Source of the DNA: Roseburia_D yibonii
GTDB lineage: Bacteria; Bacillota; Clostridia; Lachnospirales; Lachnospiraceae
Direction of reading: 5' to 3'
Assembly: GCF_014297335.1 (NCBI RefSeq)
Contig: NZ_JACOQH010000001.1
Location: forward strand, 310,001-374,000
Length of the DNA: 64,000 nucleotides
The notes under the pieces are model-generated. The model saw only the letters and a list, made by a program, of their open reading frames with translations, was not told where the DNA came from and did not search any database. Position 1 is the stretch's first letter. Each line of letters starts with the position of its first letter. The position numbers and the translations under genes were made by a program. Below are positions 8,361 through 17,437 of this stretch, in pieces.

Positions 8361-9335
8361 CTAGCGGTTAAAGCAGGAAACCATATGTCCGTTTCCTCTG
8401 TCCGTCAGGGAAGGGCATTCTTTCGCGCACTGCTCGGTCGCGTAACGGCATCTGGTGCGGAACGCACAGCCGCTCGGCAGATTCATCGGGCTCGGAACAT
8501 CTCCCTCTAAGATGATACGCTTGCGCTCTTTTGCCATGTTCGGATCCGGCATCGGGATCGCGCTGAGCAGCGATTCTGTATACGGATGCAGCGGATTTTC
8601 ATTTAATTCATCCGCGTCCGCGATCTCTACGATCTTACCAAGATACATAACCGCGATACGGTCGGAAATATGATGTACGACCAGAAGGTCATGCGCGATA
8701 AAAAGATACGCAACACCTAATTTTTCCTGCAGGTCTTCAAACATATTGATGACCTGTGCCTGGATGGAAACATCCAGCGCGGAAACCGGCTCGTCGCAGA
8801 CGATGAAGCTCGGATTTACCGCAAGTGCGCGGGCAATTCCGATACGCTGTCTCTGTCCACCGGAAAATTCATGCGCGTAACGTGTCGCATGCTCGGCATT
8901 TAAACCGACGAGATCCATCAGTTCGAGGATCTTTTCTCTGCGCTCCGCTTTGGAGCTGTAAAGCTTGTGTACATCCAGTGGCTCTCCGATGATATCTTCT
9001 ACGGTCATACGCGGATTTAAGGAAGAATACGGATCCTGGAATACCATCTGCATCTCCTTGCGCAGTGACTTGATATTTTTATCGGTCACTTTTTCCCCTT
9101 TGAAGATCACATCTCCGCCGGTTGGTTTGTATAACTGGAGTAAGGAACGTCCAACGGTCGTCTTACCGCAGCCGGACTCTCCTACCAGTCCGAGTGTCTC
9201 GCCCGGTTTGATCGCAAAAGACACACCGTCTACTGCTTTTAACGGGATCGTCTTTCCAAATCCGGTCTTGATCGGAAAATACTGTTTTAAGTCATTTACT
9301 TCTACCAAATATTCATTCTTGTCATTACTGCTCAT
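8361..9335 (-). CDS. oppF: Oligopeptide ABC transporter ATP-binding protein
   Basis: Cytoplasmic ATPase subunit, 324 aa from the chosen start. Walker A GESGCGKTTVGR, signature EFSGGQRQRIGIARAL, Walker B FIVCDEPVSALDVS and the C-terminal oligopeptide-transporter extension, with cysteines in CAFRTRCRYATEQC (OppD/OppF Fe-S-type tail), are all visible. ATG 9335 is preferred because GGAGG lies 8 bases upstream, inside the end of oppD; the two genes overlap by 11 bases, implying translational coupling. Confidence 0.94.
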   Translation of the reverse strand: MSSNDKNEYLVEVNDLKQYFPIKTGFGKTIPLKAVDGVSFAIKPGETLGLVGESGCGKTTVGRSLLQLYKPTGGDVIFKGEKVTDKNIKSLRKEMQMVFQDPYSSLNPRMTVEDIIGEPLDVHKLYSSKAERREKILELMDLVGLNAEHATRYAHEFSGGQRQRIGIARALAVNPSFIVCDEPVSALDVSIQAQVINMFEDLQEKLGVAYLFIAHDLLVVHHISDRIAVMYLGKIVEIADADELNENPLHPYTESLLSAIPMPDPNMAKERKRIILEGDVPSPMNLPSGCAFRTRCRYATEQCAKECPSLTDRGNGHMVSCFNR

Positions 9336-10335
9336 TGCTGATACCTCCGTTTTCGGCCTCATACTGGGCTTTTACATTCATCCAGCAGCTTGCAAGATGT
9401 GTTTCGCCTACGCGAAGTTCTTCCGGTACTGTGTCCAGACAGATCTTCATTGCTTTGTCACAGCGGGCACAGAACGCACAGCCCTTTGGCATATTTAACA
9501 GATTGATCGGTGTACCGCCGATCGGTACAAGCCGTTCTTTCATACGGCTTACGCTCGGAATGGAGCGAAGCAGTCCCTTGGTGTATTCATGACGTGGATC
9601 ATAGAAGATCGCATCCGCGGTACCACGCTCACAGACACGTCCACCATACATGACGATAATCTCATCACACATGTCGGCAATCACACCGAGGTCATGTGTA
9701 ACCATGATGATCGCCATTCCCATCTTCTTCTGCAGTTCCTGCATCAGCTCTAAGATCTGTGCCTGGATCGTTACGTCAAGCGCGGTCGTTGGTTCATCCG
9801 CGATCAGGATATCCGGTTCACAGGCAAGTGCCATGGCGATCATCACACGCTGGCGCATACCGCCGGACAACTCGTGCGGATACTGTTTCAGACGTTTTTC
9901 CGGCTCATTGACACCGACTAAGGTCAGCATCTCGATCGCGCGCTCCCTTGCCTGTTCTTTGTTACGGTCCGTGTGGAGCAGAATCGCTTCCATCAGCTGG
10001 TTTCCGATGGTAAATACCGGATTTAAGCTGGTCATCGGATCCTGGAAGATAATGGAACATTTCTTTCCACGAAATCCCTGCATCTGTTTTTTGTTCCACT
10101 TGGTGATATCCTCACCCTTATATAATACCTCACCACTTACGATCTTTCCGGTATCCGCAAGAATCTGCATAATGGAATACGCGGTAACACTCTTTCCGGA
10201 ACCACTTTCTCCTACAATTCCAAGTGTCTTTCCGGCTTCCAGATTAAAGGAAACGCCGTTTACCGCCTTTACCTCTCCGGAATCTGTAAAAAATGATGTA
10301 TGTAAATCTTTTACCTGTAATAAATATTCACTCAC
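9325..10335 (-). CDS. oppD: Oligopeptide ABC transporter ATP-binding protein
   Basis: Second ATPase subunit, 336 aa. It has Walker A GESGSGKSVTAYS, signature ELSGGMRQRVMIAMAL, Walker B ILIADEPTTALDVTIQ, and a cysteine-containing C-terminal tail CAFCARCDKAMKIC. It starts at a GTG (10335) with GGGAGG 8 bases upstream. It sits 14 bases after oppC and overlaps oppF. It energises the OppBC channel as a heterodimer with OppF. Confidence 0.94.
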   Translation of the reverse strand: MSEYLLQVKDLHTSFFTDSGEVKAVNGVSFNLEAGKTLGIVGESGSGKSVTAYSIMQILADTGKIVSGEVLYKGEDITKWNKKQMQGFRGKKCSIIFQDPMTSLNPVFTIGNQLMEAILLHTDRNKEQARERAIEMLTLVGVNEPEKRLKQYPHELSGGMRQRVMIAMALACEPDILIADEPTTALDVTIQAQILELMQELQKKMGMAIIMVTHDLGVIADMCDEIIVMYGGRVCERGTADAIFYDPRHEYTKGLLRSIPSVSRMKERLVPIGGTPINLLNMPKGCAFCARCDKAMKICLDTVPEELRVGETHLASCWMNVKAQYEAENGGISNEQ

Positions 10336-10349
10336 TGTCCATGCCTCCC

Positions 10350-11423
10350 TTATTTCTTCAGCTTCGGATCTAATGCATCACGAAGTCCGTCACCTAACAG
10401 GTTAAATGCCAACACGATAAGGACGATGGTAACAGCCGGGAAAATCAGTTTGTACGGATAACTGGTCAGTCCGTCTCTCGCCGCGTTCGCCAGGGAACCA
10501 AGCGACGGCATCGGAGCCTGTACACCAAGACCTAAGAAACTTAAATAGCTCTCGGTAAAGATTGCGGAAGGGATCTGCAATGCTACGGAAATAATGATAA
10601 CAGAAAGACAGTTCGGCAGGATGTGCGTACGGATGATCCGGGATGCCGGAGTACCGATCGCTCTCGAAGCCAGTACATAATCGTTCTGCTTGATCGTAAG
10701 GATCTGTCCACGCACCAGACGCGCCATACTTACCCAGTATAACAGTCCGAATACGATAAACAAAGATAACATATTACTTCCGAGTTTTGCAAAGACCGTT
10801 CCCTTGATCGCCGTTCCAAGCGTTTCTCCAAGTACCACGCTAAGCAGGATGACCATTAGAAGATCCGGCAGTGAATATATGATATCGACAATACGCATCA
10901 TGATCAGATCGACTTTTCCACCCGCGTAACCGGATATGGAGCCGTAGACCACACCGATGATAAGGACGATGATACTTGCGAACAGACCGACACTCAAAGA
11001 AACTCTTGTTCCGTAAACCACACGGATAAAGTAGTCACGGCACTGTTCGTCAGTTCCGAAAATGTGCGGGAATACAGTACCGCCTTTTTCGATGTATTTC
11101 TGTTCCATTTTTGAATAGGTAAACGGTGCGAGGTTCTTCGCTGTCTTATCTCTCACTCCGTCTACGGTAATGATCTCCGAATAACCGTACGGTACGATCT
11201 TCGGTGCGAAAATGATCACAAGAAGGATCAGGATCAGTACGATGATACTTCCCATCGCCAACGGGTTTTTCCGCAGACGTTTCATACTGTCCTTAAAGAA
11301 AGTGGTGGACTCACTCATGACATCCTGCTGCTTTTTCTCTTCTTCGGTCGCAAAATCAAATTTACTTAAATCTATCTGTGCGCTGAGCACATTCTTCTTC
11401 GGCATTCCGTTCTCATTAGACAT
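10350..11423 (-). CDS. oppC: Oligopeptide ABC transporter permease
   Basis: Inner-membrane permease, 357 aa, with an N-terminal cytosolic arm of about 50 residues, a first membrane helix (55-78), a large extracytoplasmic loop, and five further helices. The BPD_transp_1 contact motif is visible as ASRAIGTPASRIIRTHILPN. It is longer than typical OppC (about 300 aa) because of the extended first loop. The ATG at 11423 is 11 bases after the oppB stop. Confidence 0.93.
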   Translation of the reverse strand: MSNENGMPKKNVLSAQIDLSKFDFATEEEKKQQDVMSESTTFFKDSMKRLRKNPLAMGSIIVLILILLVIIFAPKIVPYGYSEIITVDGVRDKTAKNLAPFTYSKMEQKYIEKGGTVFPHIFGTDEQCRDYFIRVVYGTRVSLSVGLFASIIVLIIGVVYGSISGYAGGKVDLIMMRIVDIIYSLPDLLMVILLSVVLGETLGTAIKGTVFAKLGSNMLSLFIVFGLLYWVSMARLVRGQILTIKQNDYVLASRAIGTPASRIIRTHILPNCLSVIIISVALQIPSAIFTESYLSFLGLGVQAPMPSLGSLANAARDGLTSYPYKLIFPAVTIVLIVLAFNLLGDGLRDALDPKLKK

Positions 11424-11434
11424 ATCCGGGCCTC

Positions 11435-12346
11435 CTATTCCAAATTAATTCGCGGATCAATGCACTTGTATGCAATGTCGGTAAGCAGGTTCGCAATGAC
11501 CATGATGATCGCAAGGAACATGGTGGTTGCCATGATCATCGTATAATCACGGTTGTAAATGCTGGTAACGAATTTCTGTCCCAGTCCGCCGATCGTAAAA
11601 ATATTTTCCACGACCATGGAACCTGTGATGATATACGCGATCTCCGGCCCTACATAGGTAACAACCGGGATCAGGGCATTCCGCAGTGTATGTTTGAAAA
11701 TAACCTTTGCCTGGGAAACACCTTTGGCACGCGCGGTACGGACATAATCCTGTCCCAGCGCATCCAGCATACTGGTCTTTGTCAGACGGGTGATATATGC
11801 CATCGGATATAACGCCAGTGAGATCACCGGAAGCAGGTAGTTATGTGAGTGTGCGCTCCATACCTGGATCCATCCGAGTTTGATACAGAACAGGTAGAGT
11901 AAGAGCGTCGCCAGAACGAAACTCGGCATCGCCGTCATAAGGGTCGTAAAAAATACGATCAGACGATCCGGCCATTTGTTTCTTGTCAGGGCTGCGATAC
12001 TTCCGAGTACAACACCGAAAATAACGGATATGAGAAGCGCCATGCCACCAAGCTTCGCACTGATCGAAAAACTGGTGGACATTGTCTGCCAGATATCACG
12101 TCCGGTCTTGATACTTACCCCCCAGTCACCGTGCAGCAGGTTTCCCATATAAATGAAATACTGTTCCACAATCGGTTTATCCAGGTTGTAACGTTTCTCT
12201 AATACTGCCTTTACCTCCGGGCTCGTTGCCTTTTCTGTGTCAAATGGTCCGCCCGGAATCGCATTCATGGCAAAGAATGTGATTAAGCTGATAATGACCA
12301 GCGTAACAATCGCAAGACCAATTCTTTTTATGACATACTTGTTCAA
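11435..12346 (-). CDS. oppB: Oligopeptide ABC transporter permease
   Basis: Inner-membrane permease, 303 aa from the start chosen, matching the usual 300-310 aa. The protein begins with a positively charged stretch then a helix (IGLAIVTLVIISLITFFAMN) and has the permease motif RTARAKGVSQAKVIFKHTLR. I selected a TTG start at 12346 with AAGGAGAGG upstream; an upstream ATG (12385) would add 13 residues that homologues lack and would include the ribosome site. It is first in the oppBCDF-A operon, driven by the promoter at 12443-12471. Confidence 0.9.
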   Translation of the reverse strand: MNKYVIKRIGLAIVTLVIISLITFFAMNAIPGGPFDTEKATSPEVKAVLEKRYNLDKPIVEQYFIYMGNLLHGDWGVSIKTGRDIWQTMSTSFSISAKLGGMALLISVIFGVVLGSIAALTRNKWPDRLIVFFTTLMTAMPSFVLATLLLYLFCIKLGWIQVWSAHSHNYLLPVISLALYPMAYITRLTKTSMLDALGQDYVRTARAKGVSQAKVIFKHTLRNALIPVVTYVGPEIAYIITGSMVVENIFTIGGLGQKFVTSIYNRDYTMIMATTMFLAIIMVIANLLTDIAYKCIDPRINLE

Positions 12347-12442
12347 AAAAATCCTCTCCTTAACTTGTAGTATCGTTGTCATCACTGTCCGTCTGACATG
12401 TACGTTTGTCTTTTATTTACTTCGGGTAAAAAAAAAGCGTAT

Positions 12443-12471
12443 AGTATAACCTATACACTCCCTTGTGTCAT
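12443..12471 (-). promoter_or_regulatory. Candidate promoter of the opp operon
   Basis: ATGACA (12471-12466) and TATACT (12448-12443) are separated by 17 bases on the minus strand, about 95 bases before the oppB start. Confidence 0.55.
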
Positions 12472-12760
12472 ACCTTCCATTCTTATACAATTTCCGCATA
12501 TCAGGCTTTACAGTCGTGAATGATTTTAAAATGTTTTTTTCAATCTGTCAAGGTTATTTTTTGCTTTCGGCATCTTGCATAAACGCCGTTTTTCTCCATT
12601 TTTCGCCATTTTTGTGTCGTGTTTTTATTAGTTTTTGCCGCATATATATACACCGTGTTTTTCATGCCCGGCAAGATGTCCGTCTGATGCGTACACCCGT
12701 TTTTCCTACCTCTGCACTCGGTTTTTTAGTTTTCGCTGACTTACGCCATTTCAATCAAAA

Positions 12761-12821
12761 CGGAAGAACTGTGTTTTCCTGATTTTTTCAGATTGTTTTT
12801 CATTCAAACACAATTCTTCCG
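12761..12821 (-). terminator. Long inverted repeat, probable terminator of the hydrogenase-like gene
   Basis: Sixteen-base arms (12761-12776 and 12806-12821) match with one mismatch around a 29-base loop that contains a further small stem. TTTTG follows on the minus strand. It lies about 100 bases after the stop at 12923. The long loop makes it an atypical terminator. Confidence 0.5.
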
Positions 12822-12922
12822 CTTTCTCATTGGCTTTTCTTTTTACTTTTATTCACTTTTTCTTCTTATTCTTTTTTTGTTACATTATAATAGGAAGAAA
12901 CTTATTAAAAAATATTTTGTTT

Positions 12923-14875
12923 TTATTCCGAAACAAGCGACTGCAGGCTCGCTTTTACATGATCCGCCGTCTCTAAGATCACCTGTGCGGAAGCGGATAT
13001 CTCTTCGGTGGAAGCTGCCAGATTCTGTGTACGGTCATTGACTGCATGCACGATCTCCATCAGCTTGTCGGCATCCGCAACGATCGAACTGATCGACGCG
13101 AGGATCTGCTCCTGGCTCTCACTGCTGCGGTTCGCGGTATTTCTGGAATCCGTAGCAAGATTGTTGATCTCTCCCGCAACAACCGCAAATCCTTTTCCTG
13201 CCTCTCCTGCTCTTGCCGCCTCGATACTTGCGTTTAACGCAAGCAGGTTTGTCTGGGACGCAATGGATACGACCTCGGCATTGTTCTTCGAAAGTTCTTC
13301 TAACAGCTTTTCGATATCTCCCATCGCGTTGCTCAAGTTCTCGCAGAACCGGAATACTTCCTGCATATCGCCGGAAATTCCCGTACTCTCGTTGGCATTG
13401 TTCTCATTTCCCGCCGCCATGTCATCCACAGACTGATACAGGGTCGCGAACTCCTCATTAATCGTGTTGACCGCTTCTAACACTCTCTTACGCCCGTTCT
13501 CTACTTCAATCTTTTCCTGCTTTACTTCCTCGGCCAGCTCTTCCGCGTGCTCTTTTTCGATCTGCACGATGCTCTTTACATAATGGATGCAGTTTTCTTT
13601 CCGGTTAAATCCGTTAAAGATCGCCTCTGCCATCTGTTTACAGGACTGATAACCGCATGCGGAACAGTCGATGGTCTGTTCTTTTTGTGTATTCTTATTC
13701 ATGGAAGCAAATATCTCATTTAACTGTGTGGCACTTGGTTTCTCGTAGGTACACTGCGCAGAACGGTCTGTGTACCTGCGCAGATAATCGGAAAGATCCA
13801 GGTTCTTAAACTGCTGGTTTAATTTTTTTAAGCGCTGTTTCGGAGAAAGCTTCTTCGCCCACGCGCTCATGCCTTTATCTTTTTTAACGGATTCCCGGAT
13901 CTTTAACAGTGCGCACAGCGCGTCATCGGTATTTGCTTTGTCCTCTTCGACCGCGGTACCGCAGATACAGCCGTTTGCACAGTTTAACGCATCGATGAAA
14001 AGATACGGGGTCTTGTCCTTCGCGATCTTCTCCCTGTTGCGCTCAAGGTATTCATACATGTGTTTTTCACCCTCGATCTGACGGATAAACACACTTTCAC
14101 CAAGGAACCAGTATACATTTTCTTTGAGTCCGCCCGGTGTCGGGTAAATGGAACCAAGTCCGTACTCTACCTCATCGGTCGCATTCTCTCCTGAAATGCC
14201 GTGTTTGCGGATATACTGCATCAGATGGTCAAAGGTCACATTATAGGAAATATAACCACCGTTGTTTCCATCCTCGATCTCCATTTTCTTTGCGATACAC
14301 GGGCTTAAAAACGCGAATTTGTCGGTAATGCCCATCTGCTTTCTGGCATAGATTGCCGCGCACATCATCGGGCTCTGTACCGGAAACAGCTTCGGCAGAA
14401 GTTCCGGCAGATAACGCTCGATATAGCCGACAACCGCCGGACAGGGCTGTGAGATCCCGCCGGTAAATCCATATTTGTCAATATAATTCAAATATCCCCA
14501 GGTAGTAATATCCGCTCCGAAGGAAACGCTGATCATGCGGTTCACTCCGAGCTTTTTCAGTCCTCCGAGCACCGTACCATATTCCGATGGGTAGTTGGCT
14601 TTGAATGCCGGCGCAATCAAAAGTGATATCCGTTCGCCCTTTTTCAAATCTTCAAAGAAGCGCTCTGTATCATCCGCAAATTCTCTTGCGTGGTGCTCAC
14701 ATACATCAAAACAGGCGCCACAGGCAATGCATTTGTCACTATCCACGTCAATTCGGTTAATTCCGTCCACGACATGTGACACACATGCACCCATGCAACT
14801 ACAGACGCTGATACACTTATTGCATCCGATACAATTATCATTTGTAAATACAAGTGCGTTTTTCTCTTCTGTCAT
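12923..14875 (-). CDS. [FeFe]-hydrogenase-like Fe-S protein fused to a chemotaxis signalling domain
   Basis: 650 aa, no signal peptide or membrane helix. Residues 10-65 form a ferredoxin-like pair of Fe-S motifs (CIGCNKCISVC; CIACGACFDVC). Residues about 80-330 are an [FeFe]-hydrogenase large-subunit domain with cysteines equivalent to the H-cluster ligands: C145 (in SQPCPAVV), C193 (SPCIAKK), and C299 and C303 (CANGC). The cysteine that normally precedes the first ligand and carries protons is replaced by proline 144. Residues 404-429 hold a C-x2-C-x4-C-x16-C Fe-S motif like that of RnfB. Residues about 440-650 are an MCP signalling coil with the tip IASQTNLLALNASIEAARAG. By analogy with group C/D sensory hydrogenases this is probably a cytosolic H2 or redox sensor feeding CheA. 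Whether it makes H2 is doubtful. An extended -10 promoter precedes it. Confidence 0.88.
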   Translation of the reverse strand: MTEEKNALVFTNDNCIGCNKCISVCSCMGACVSHVVDGINRIDVDSDKCIACGACFDVCEHHAREFADDTERFFEDLKKGERISLLIAPAFKANYPSEYGTVLGGLKKLGVNRMISVSFGADITTWGYLNYIDKYGFTGGISQPCPAVVGYIERYLPELLPKLFPVQSPMMCAAIYARKQMGITDKFAFLSPCIAKKMEIEDGNNGGYISYNVTFDHLMQYIRKHGISGENATDEVEYGLGSIYPTPGGLKENVYWFLGESVFIRQIEGEKHMYEYLERNREKIAKDKTPYLFIDALNCANGCICGTAVEEDKANTDDALCALLKIRESVKKDKGMSAWAKKLSPKQRLKKLNQQFKNLDLSDYLRRYTDRSAQCTYEKPSATQLNEIFASMNKNTQKEQTIDCSACGYQSCKQMAEAIFNGFNRKENCIHYVKSIVQIEKEHAEELAEEVKQEKIEVENGRKRVLEAVNTINEEFATLYQSVDDMAAGNENNANESTGISGDMQEVFRFCENLSNAMGDIEKLLEELSKNNAEVVSIASQTNLLALNASIEAARAGEAGKGFAVVAGEINNLATDSRNTANRSSESQEQILASISSIVADADKLMEIVHAVNDRTQNLAASTEEISASAQVILETADHVKASLQSLVSE

Positions 14876-14926
14876 AAAACTCCCTCGCTCTCTAACTGTC
14901 TACTTGTTGTTTTATTGTCTGAATCT

Positions 14927-14935
14927 ATTATATCA
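14927..14935 (-). promoter_or_regulatory. Extended -10 promoter of the hydrogenase-like gene
   Basis: TGATATAAT on the minus strand matches TGnTATAAT exactly. The -35 match 17 bases upstream is poor, as expected for an extended -10 type. It is about 52 bases before the start codon. Confidence 0.5.
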
Positions 14936-15082
14936 TAATTGCATAGTTTTTTAAAGTTTTTTCGCACTTTTTCGTTTGTTTTGCACAATTTTATAAAATG
15001 ATTCAGATGAAAAAACGCATGTTTTGTTCTGTTCTTTCATATCCTAGTTACTGAGAAATTATTTTTCAGGAACAGTATTCTT

Positions 15083-16936
15083 ATGTGTGGTATTTCAGGT
15101 TTTTTTGATGCCTCCGCCGACTTTACGGCAAAGCGGCATCTTTATGAACAGATCTTACAGGATATGAAACAGGCACTCACCCCACGCGGCCCGGATGATT
15201 CCGGTGTTTTTCTCACACAGGACTGCGGACTTGCCCACACCAGATTATCAATCATCGATCCGGCGGGCGGGCATCAGCCCATGACGCGGACAATAAAGGA
15301 CGCGTGCTGTCACATCGTATACAACGGGGAGATCTACAACACCGATGTATTAAAGCGCAGGCTTCTCTCACACGGCTGCGTCCCGAAGACCACGTCCGAT
15401 ACTGAGGTGATCCTGTTATCCTATCTGACATTCGGTGCCGATTTCATCCGGGATGTGGACGGGATCTTCTCACTCGCGATCTACGATGAGAGACACCATT
15501 CCCTCACCCTCTTTCGTGACCCGTTCGGTGTCAAGCCATTATTTTACACAATCCAAAACGGAACCTTTCTGTTTTCCTCCGAACCCAAAGGCCTGTTCTG
15601 CTTTCCCGGCGTAAAAGCCGTCTTAAAACGGGACGGACTCAATGAGCTTTTAGGGCTCGGCCCCGCGCGCAGCCCCGGACACGGGATCTTTTCCGGCTTT
15701 TTTGAACTTCCCGCCGGTACACGTCTCTGCGTGACAAAAGCCGGCATCCGAAGCTCCTCTTATTTTTCTTTAAAAAGCCATCCGCACGAAGATTCCTATG
15801 AGGAAACGATTGAAAGGACACGTTTTCTTGTCACTGACGCGATCAGACGCCAGATGGTGTCCGATGTCCCGGTCTGCACCTTTTTATCCGGCGGCGTCGA
15901 TTCCAGCCTGGTATCCGCCGTCTGCGCCGCCGAGACAAAGAAAAAGGGGCATACCCTTGCCACCTACTCGTTTGATTTCACCGACAATCACCGTTATTTT
16001 CAGGCAAACCGTTTCCAGCCCTCGGAGGATCGCCCCTATGTGGAAAAGATGGCCGCTTTTCTGGGCAGCGAACACCACTTTTTAGAATGCACCAACCAGA
16101 TACAGGCTGACTATCTGAAAAAATCCGTGGATGCCCATGACTTTCCGTGTATGGCGGATATTGACGCCTCTCTGCTGTATTTCTGCGAGCAGGTTTCGGC
16201 ACACCACAAGGTGGTTCTGACCGGCGAGTGCGCGGATGAGGTGTTCGGCGGTTATCCGTGGTTTCACCGGGAAGAATTCCTCTCCTGCGGTACATTTCCA
16301 TGGACACCTTCTTTGGCTCCGCGCATGCAGCTGTTAGATCCGGAGCTGCTTCGCACATTGGATATGGAAGCTTATGTAAAACAGGTTTATGACGATGCCA
16401 TTACCCATGTGGATATTCTGCCGGGCGAAAATGAAACCGAGGCAAACCGGCGGCGCATCGGTTATCTCAACATCCGGTTTTTCATGCAGACGCTGTTAAA
16501 CCGCATGGACCGCACCAGTATGTCCTGCGGTCTGGAGGCGCGCGTCCCGTTTGCCGACCGCACTCTGGTCGATTATGTTTTTAATATTCCGTGGGAAATG
16601 AAAGCAAAGGACGGTGTCGTAAAAAATATCCTGCGCCAGTCCGCAAGGGGACTTCTGCCCGACGAGATCCTGTTCCGCAAAAAAAGCCCATATCCCAAGA
16701 CCTATGATCCCGGATATGAAGCGCTCTTAACAGACCGCTTAAAAGACGCGCTCTCAGATCCTGCCTCGCCCCTGCTTCCGCTGTTAAATCAGGAAGCGCT
16801 CCGGCTCTTTTTAGAGCATCCGAAAGATTACGGCGCACCCTGGTACGGGCAGCTTATGGCAGGCCCGCAGATGATCGCGTATCTGCTCCAGCTTGAATAT
16901 TTTCTCCGCAAATACCATGTTTCGATAGAGCTTTAA
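15083..16936 (+). CDS. asnB: Asparagine synthetase (glutamine-hydrolysing)
   Basis: Makes asparagine from aspartate, ATP and glutamine. The initiator methionine is followed directly by the nucleophile cysteine (MCGISGFF), which becomes the N-terminal residue of the glutaminase domain (1-about 210). The synthetase domain has the PP-loop FLSGGVDSSLVSA and later the acidic motif GECADEVFGGYPW. At 617 aa it is in the usual AsnB range. AGGA lies about 11 bases upstream. It stands alone, divergent from the hydrogenase-like gene and convergent with the HxlR gene, whose stop is only 4 bases away; no terminator is visible between them. Confidence 0.94.
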   Translation: MCGISGFFDASADFTAKRHLYEQILQDMKQALTPRGPDDSGVFLTQDCGLAHTRLSIIDPAGGHQPMTRTIKDACCHIVYNGEIYNTDVLKRRLLSHGCVPKTTSDTEVILLSYLTFGADFIRDVDGIFSLAIYDERHHSLTLFRDPFGVKPLFYTIQNGTFLFSSEPKGLFCFPGVKAVLKRDGLNELLGLGPARSPGHGIFSGFFELPAGTRLCVTKAGIRSSSYFSLKSHPHEDSYEETIERTRFLVTDAIRRQMVSDVPVCTFLSGGVDSSLVSAVCAAETKKKGHTLATYSFDFTDNHRYFQANRFQPSEDRPYVEKMAAFLGSEHHFLECTNQIQADYLKKSVDAHDFPCMADIDASLLYFCEQVSAHHKVVLTGECADEVFGGYPWFHREEFLSCGTFPWTPSLAPRMQLLDPELLRTLDMEAYVKQVYDDAITHVDILPGENETEANRRRIGYLNIRFFMQTLLNRMDRTSMSCGLEARVPFADRTLVDYVFNIPWEMKAKDGVVKNILRQSARGLLPDEILFRKKSPYPKTYDPGYEALLTDRLKDALSDPASPLLPLLNQEALRLFLEHPKDYGAPWYGQLMAGPQMIAYLLQLEYFLRKYHVSIEL

Positions 16937-16940
16937 TCTC

Positions 16941-17306
16941 TTATTCGGAATCGTCGTTTCTGTGCTGTTCTCCCCAGGTACACATGGAGACCAGGATCGG
17001 GATCAGCGATTTTCCTCTTTCTGATAAACTGTACTCGACTTTTGGTGGAATCTGAGGATACTCATTTCTGATAATGAGTGAATCGGATTCCATCTCTTTT
17101 AATGTGTTGCTCAAAGTTTTATGCGAAATATTTCCCAGACAGCGCTTCAGTTCATTGTAGCGCATGACAGGCTTGCGCCCGGCAAGCCAGTAGATGATGA
17201 TCAGTTTATATTTTCCGTTGATCAAAGATAGGGTATAGCCAAAATTGGTGTCACAGAGATCCTCTCCCGTATGGCAGCATTCTTTTGTTATCGTCTGCTT
17301 CGTCAT
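16941..17306 (-). CDS. HxlR-family transcriptional regulator
   Basis: Winged-helix regulator, 121 aa. The family core is visible as TLSLINGKYKLIIIYWLAG, RYNELKRCLGNISHKTLSN and the wing VEYSLSERGKSLIPIL. Cysteines in ECCHTGEDLC lie just before the fold, where HxlR members such as YodB use a conserved cysteine to sense electrophiles or oxidants. ATG 17306 is preferred, with AAAGGA 6 bases upstream; an ATG at 17312 would abut that site. It is divergent from the cupin gene, which it probably regulates together with itself through the palindrome at 17332-17350. Confidence 0.88.
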   Translation of the reverse strand: MTKQTITKECCHTGEDLCDTNFGYTLSLINGKYKLIIIYWLAGRKPVMRYNELKRCLGNISHKTLSNTLKEMESDSLIIRNEYPQIPPKVEYSLSERGKSLIPILVSMCTWGEQHRNDDSE

Positions 17307-17331
17307 TTCCATTCCTTTCCACGCTTTCCCA

Positions 17332-17363
17332 AAGGTAAGTATATAACCTTAATGTGCGTACTT
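17332..17363. promoter_or_regulatory. HxlR operator candidate in the divergent region
   Basis: AAGGT and ACCTT (17332-17350) form an inverted repeat. Overlapping it, AAGTA (17337-17341) and TACTT (17359-17363) form a second dyad. The minus-strand TATACT at 17339-17344, a possible -10 box for the regulator, lies inside, so autorepression is likely. Confidence 0.45.
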
Positions 17364-17437
17364 TCTTTTTATTTTATCATAATTTATATTAGAAAAAACG
17401 GCAATCCTAAATGGGGGAATAAAAAAAGGAGACTACT

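Larger units (their letters stand above)
12347..12922 (-). other. 576-bp non-coding region upstream of oppB
   Basis: No supported gene. It holds the opp promoter and a long inverted repeat near the hydrogenase-like gene. Between them (12480-12760) it is T-rich on the plus strand, with no frame that has a ribosome site. A regulatory leader cannot be excluded, but the promoter placement leaves only about 90 bases of leader for oppB. Confidence 0.5.

Noticed and set aside
12480..12760. A riboswitch or T-box leader for the opp operon
   Set aside because: The promoter lies downstream of this stretch relative to oppB, and no conserved aptamer core or T-box was seen.
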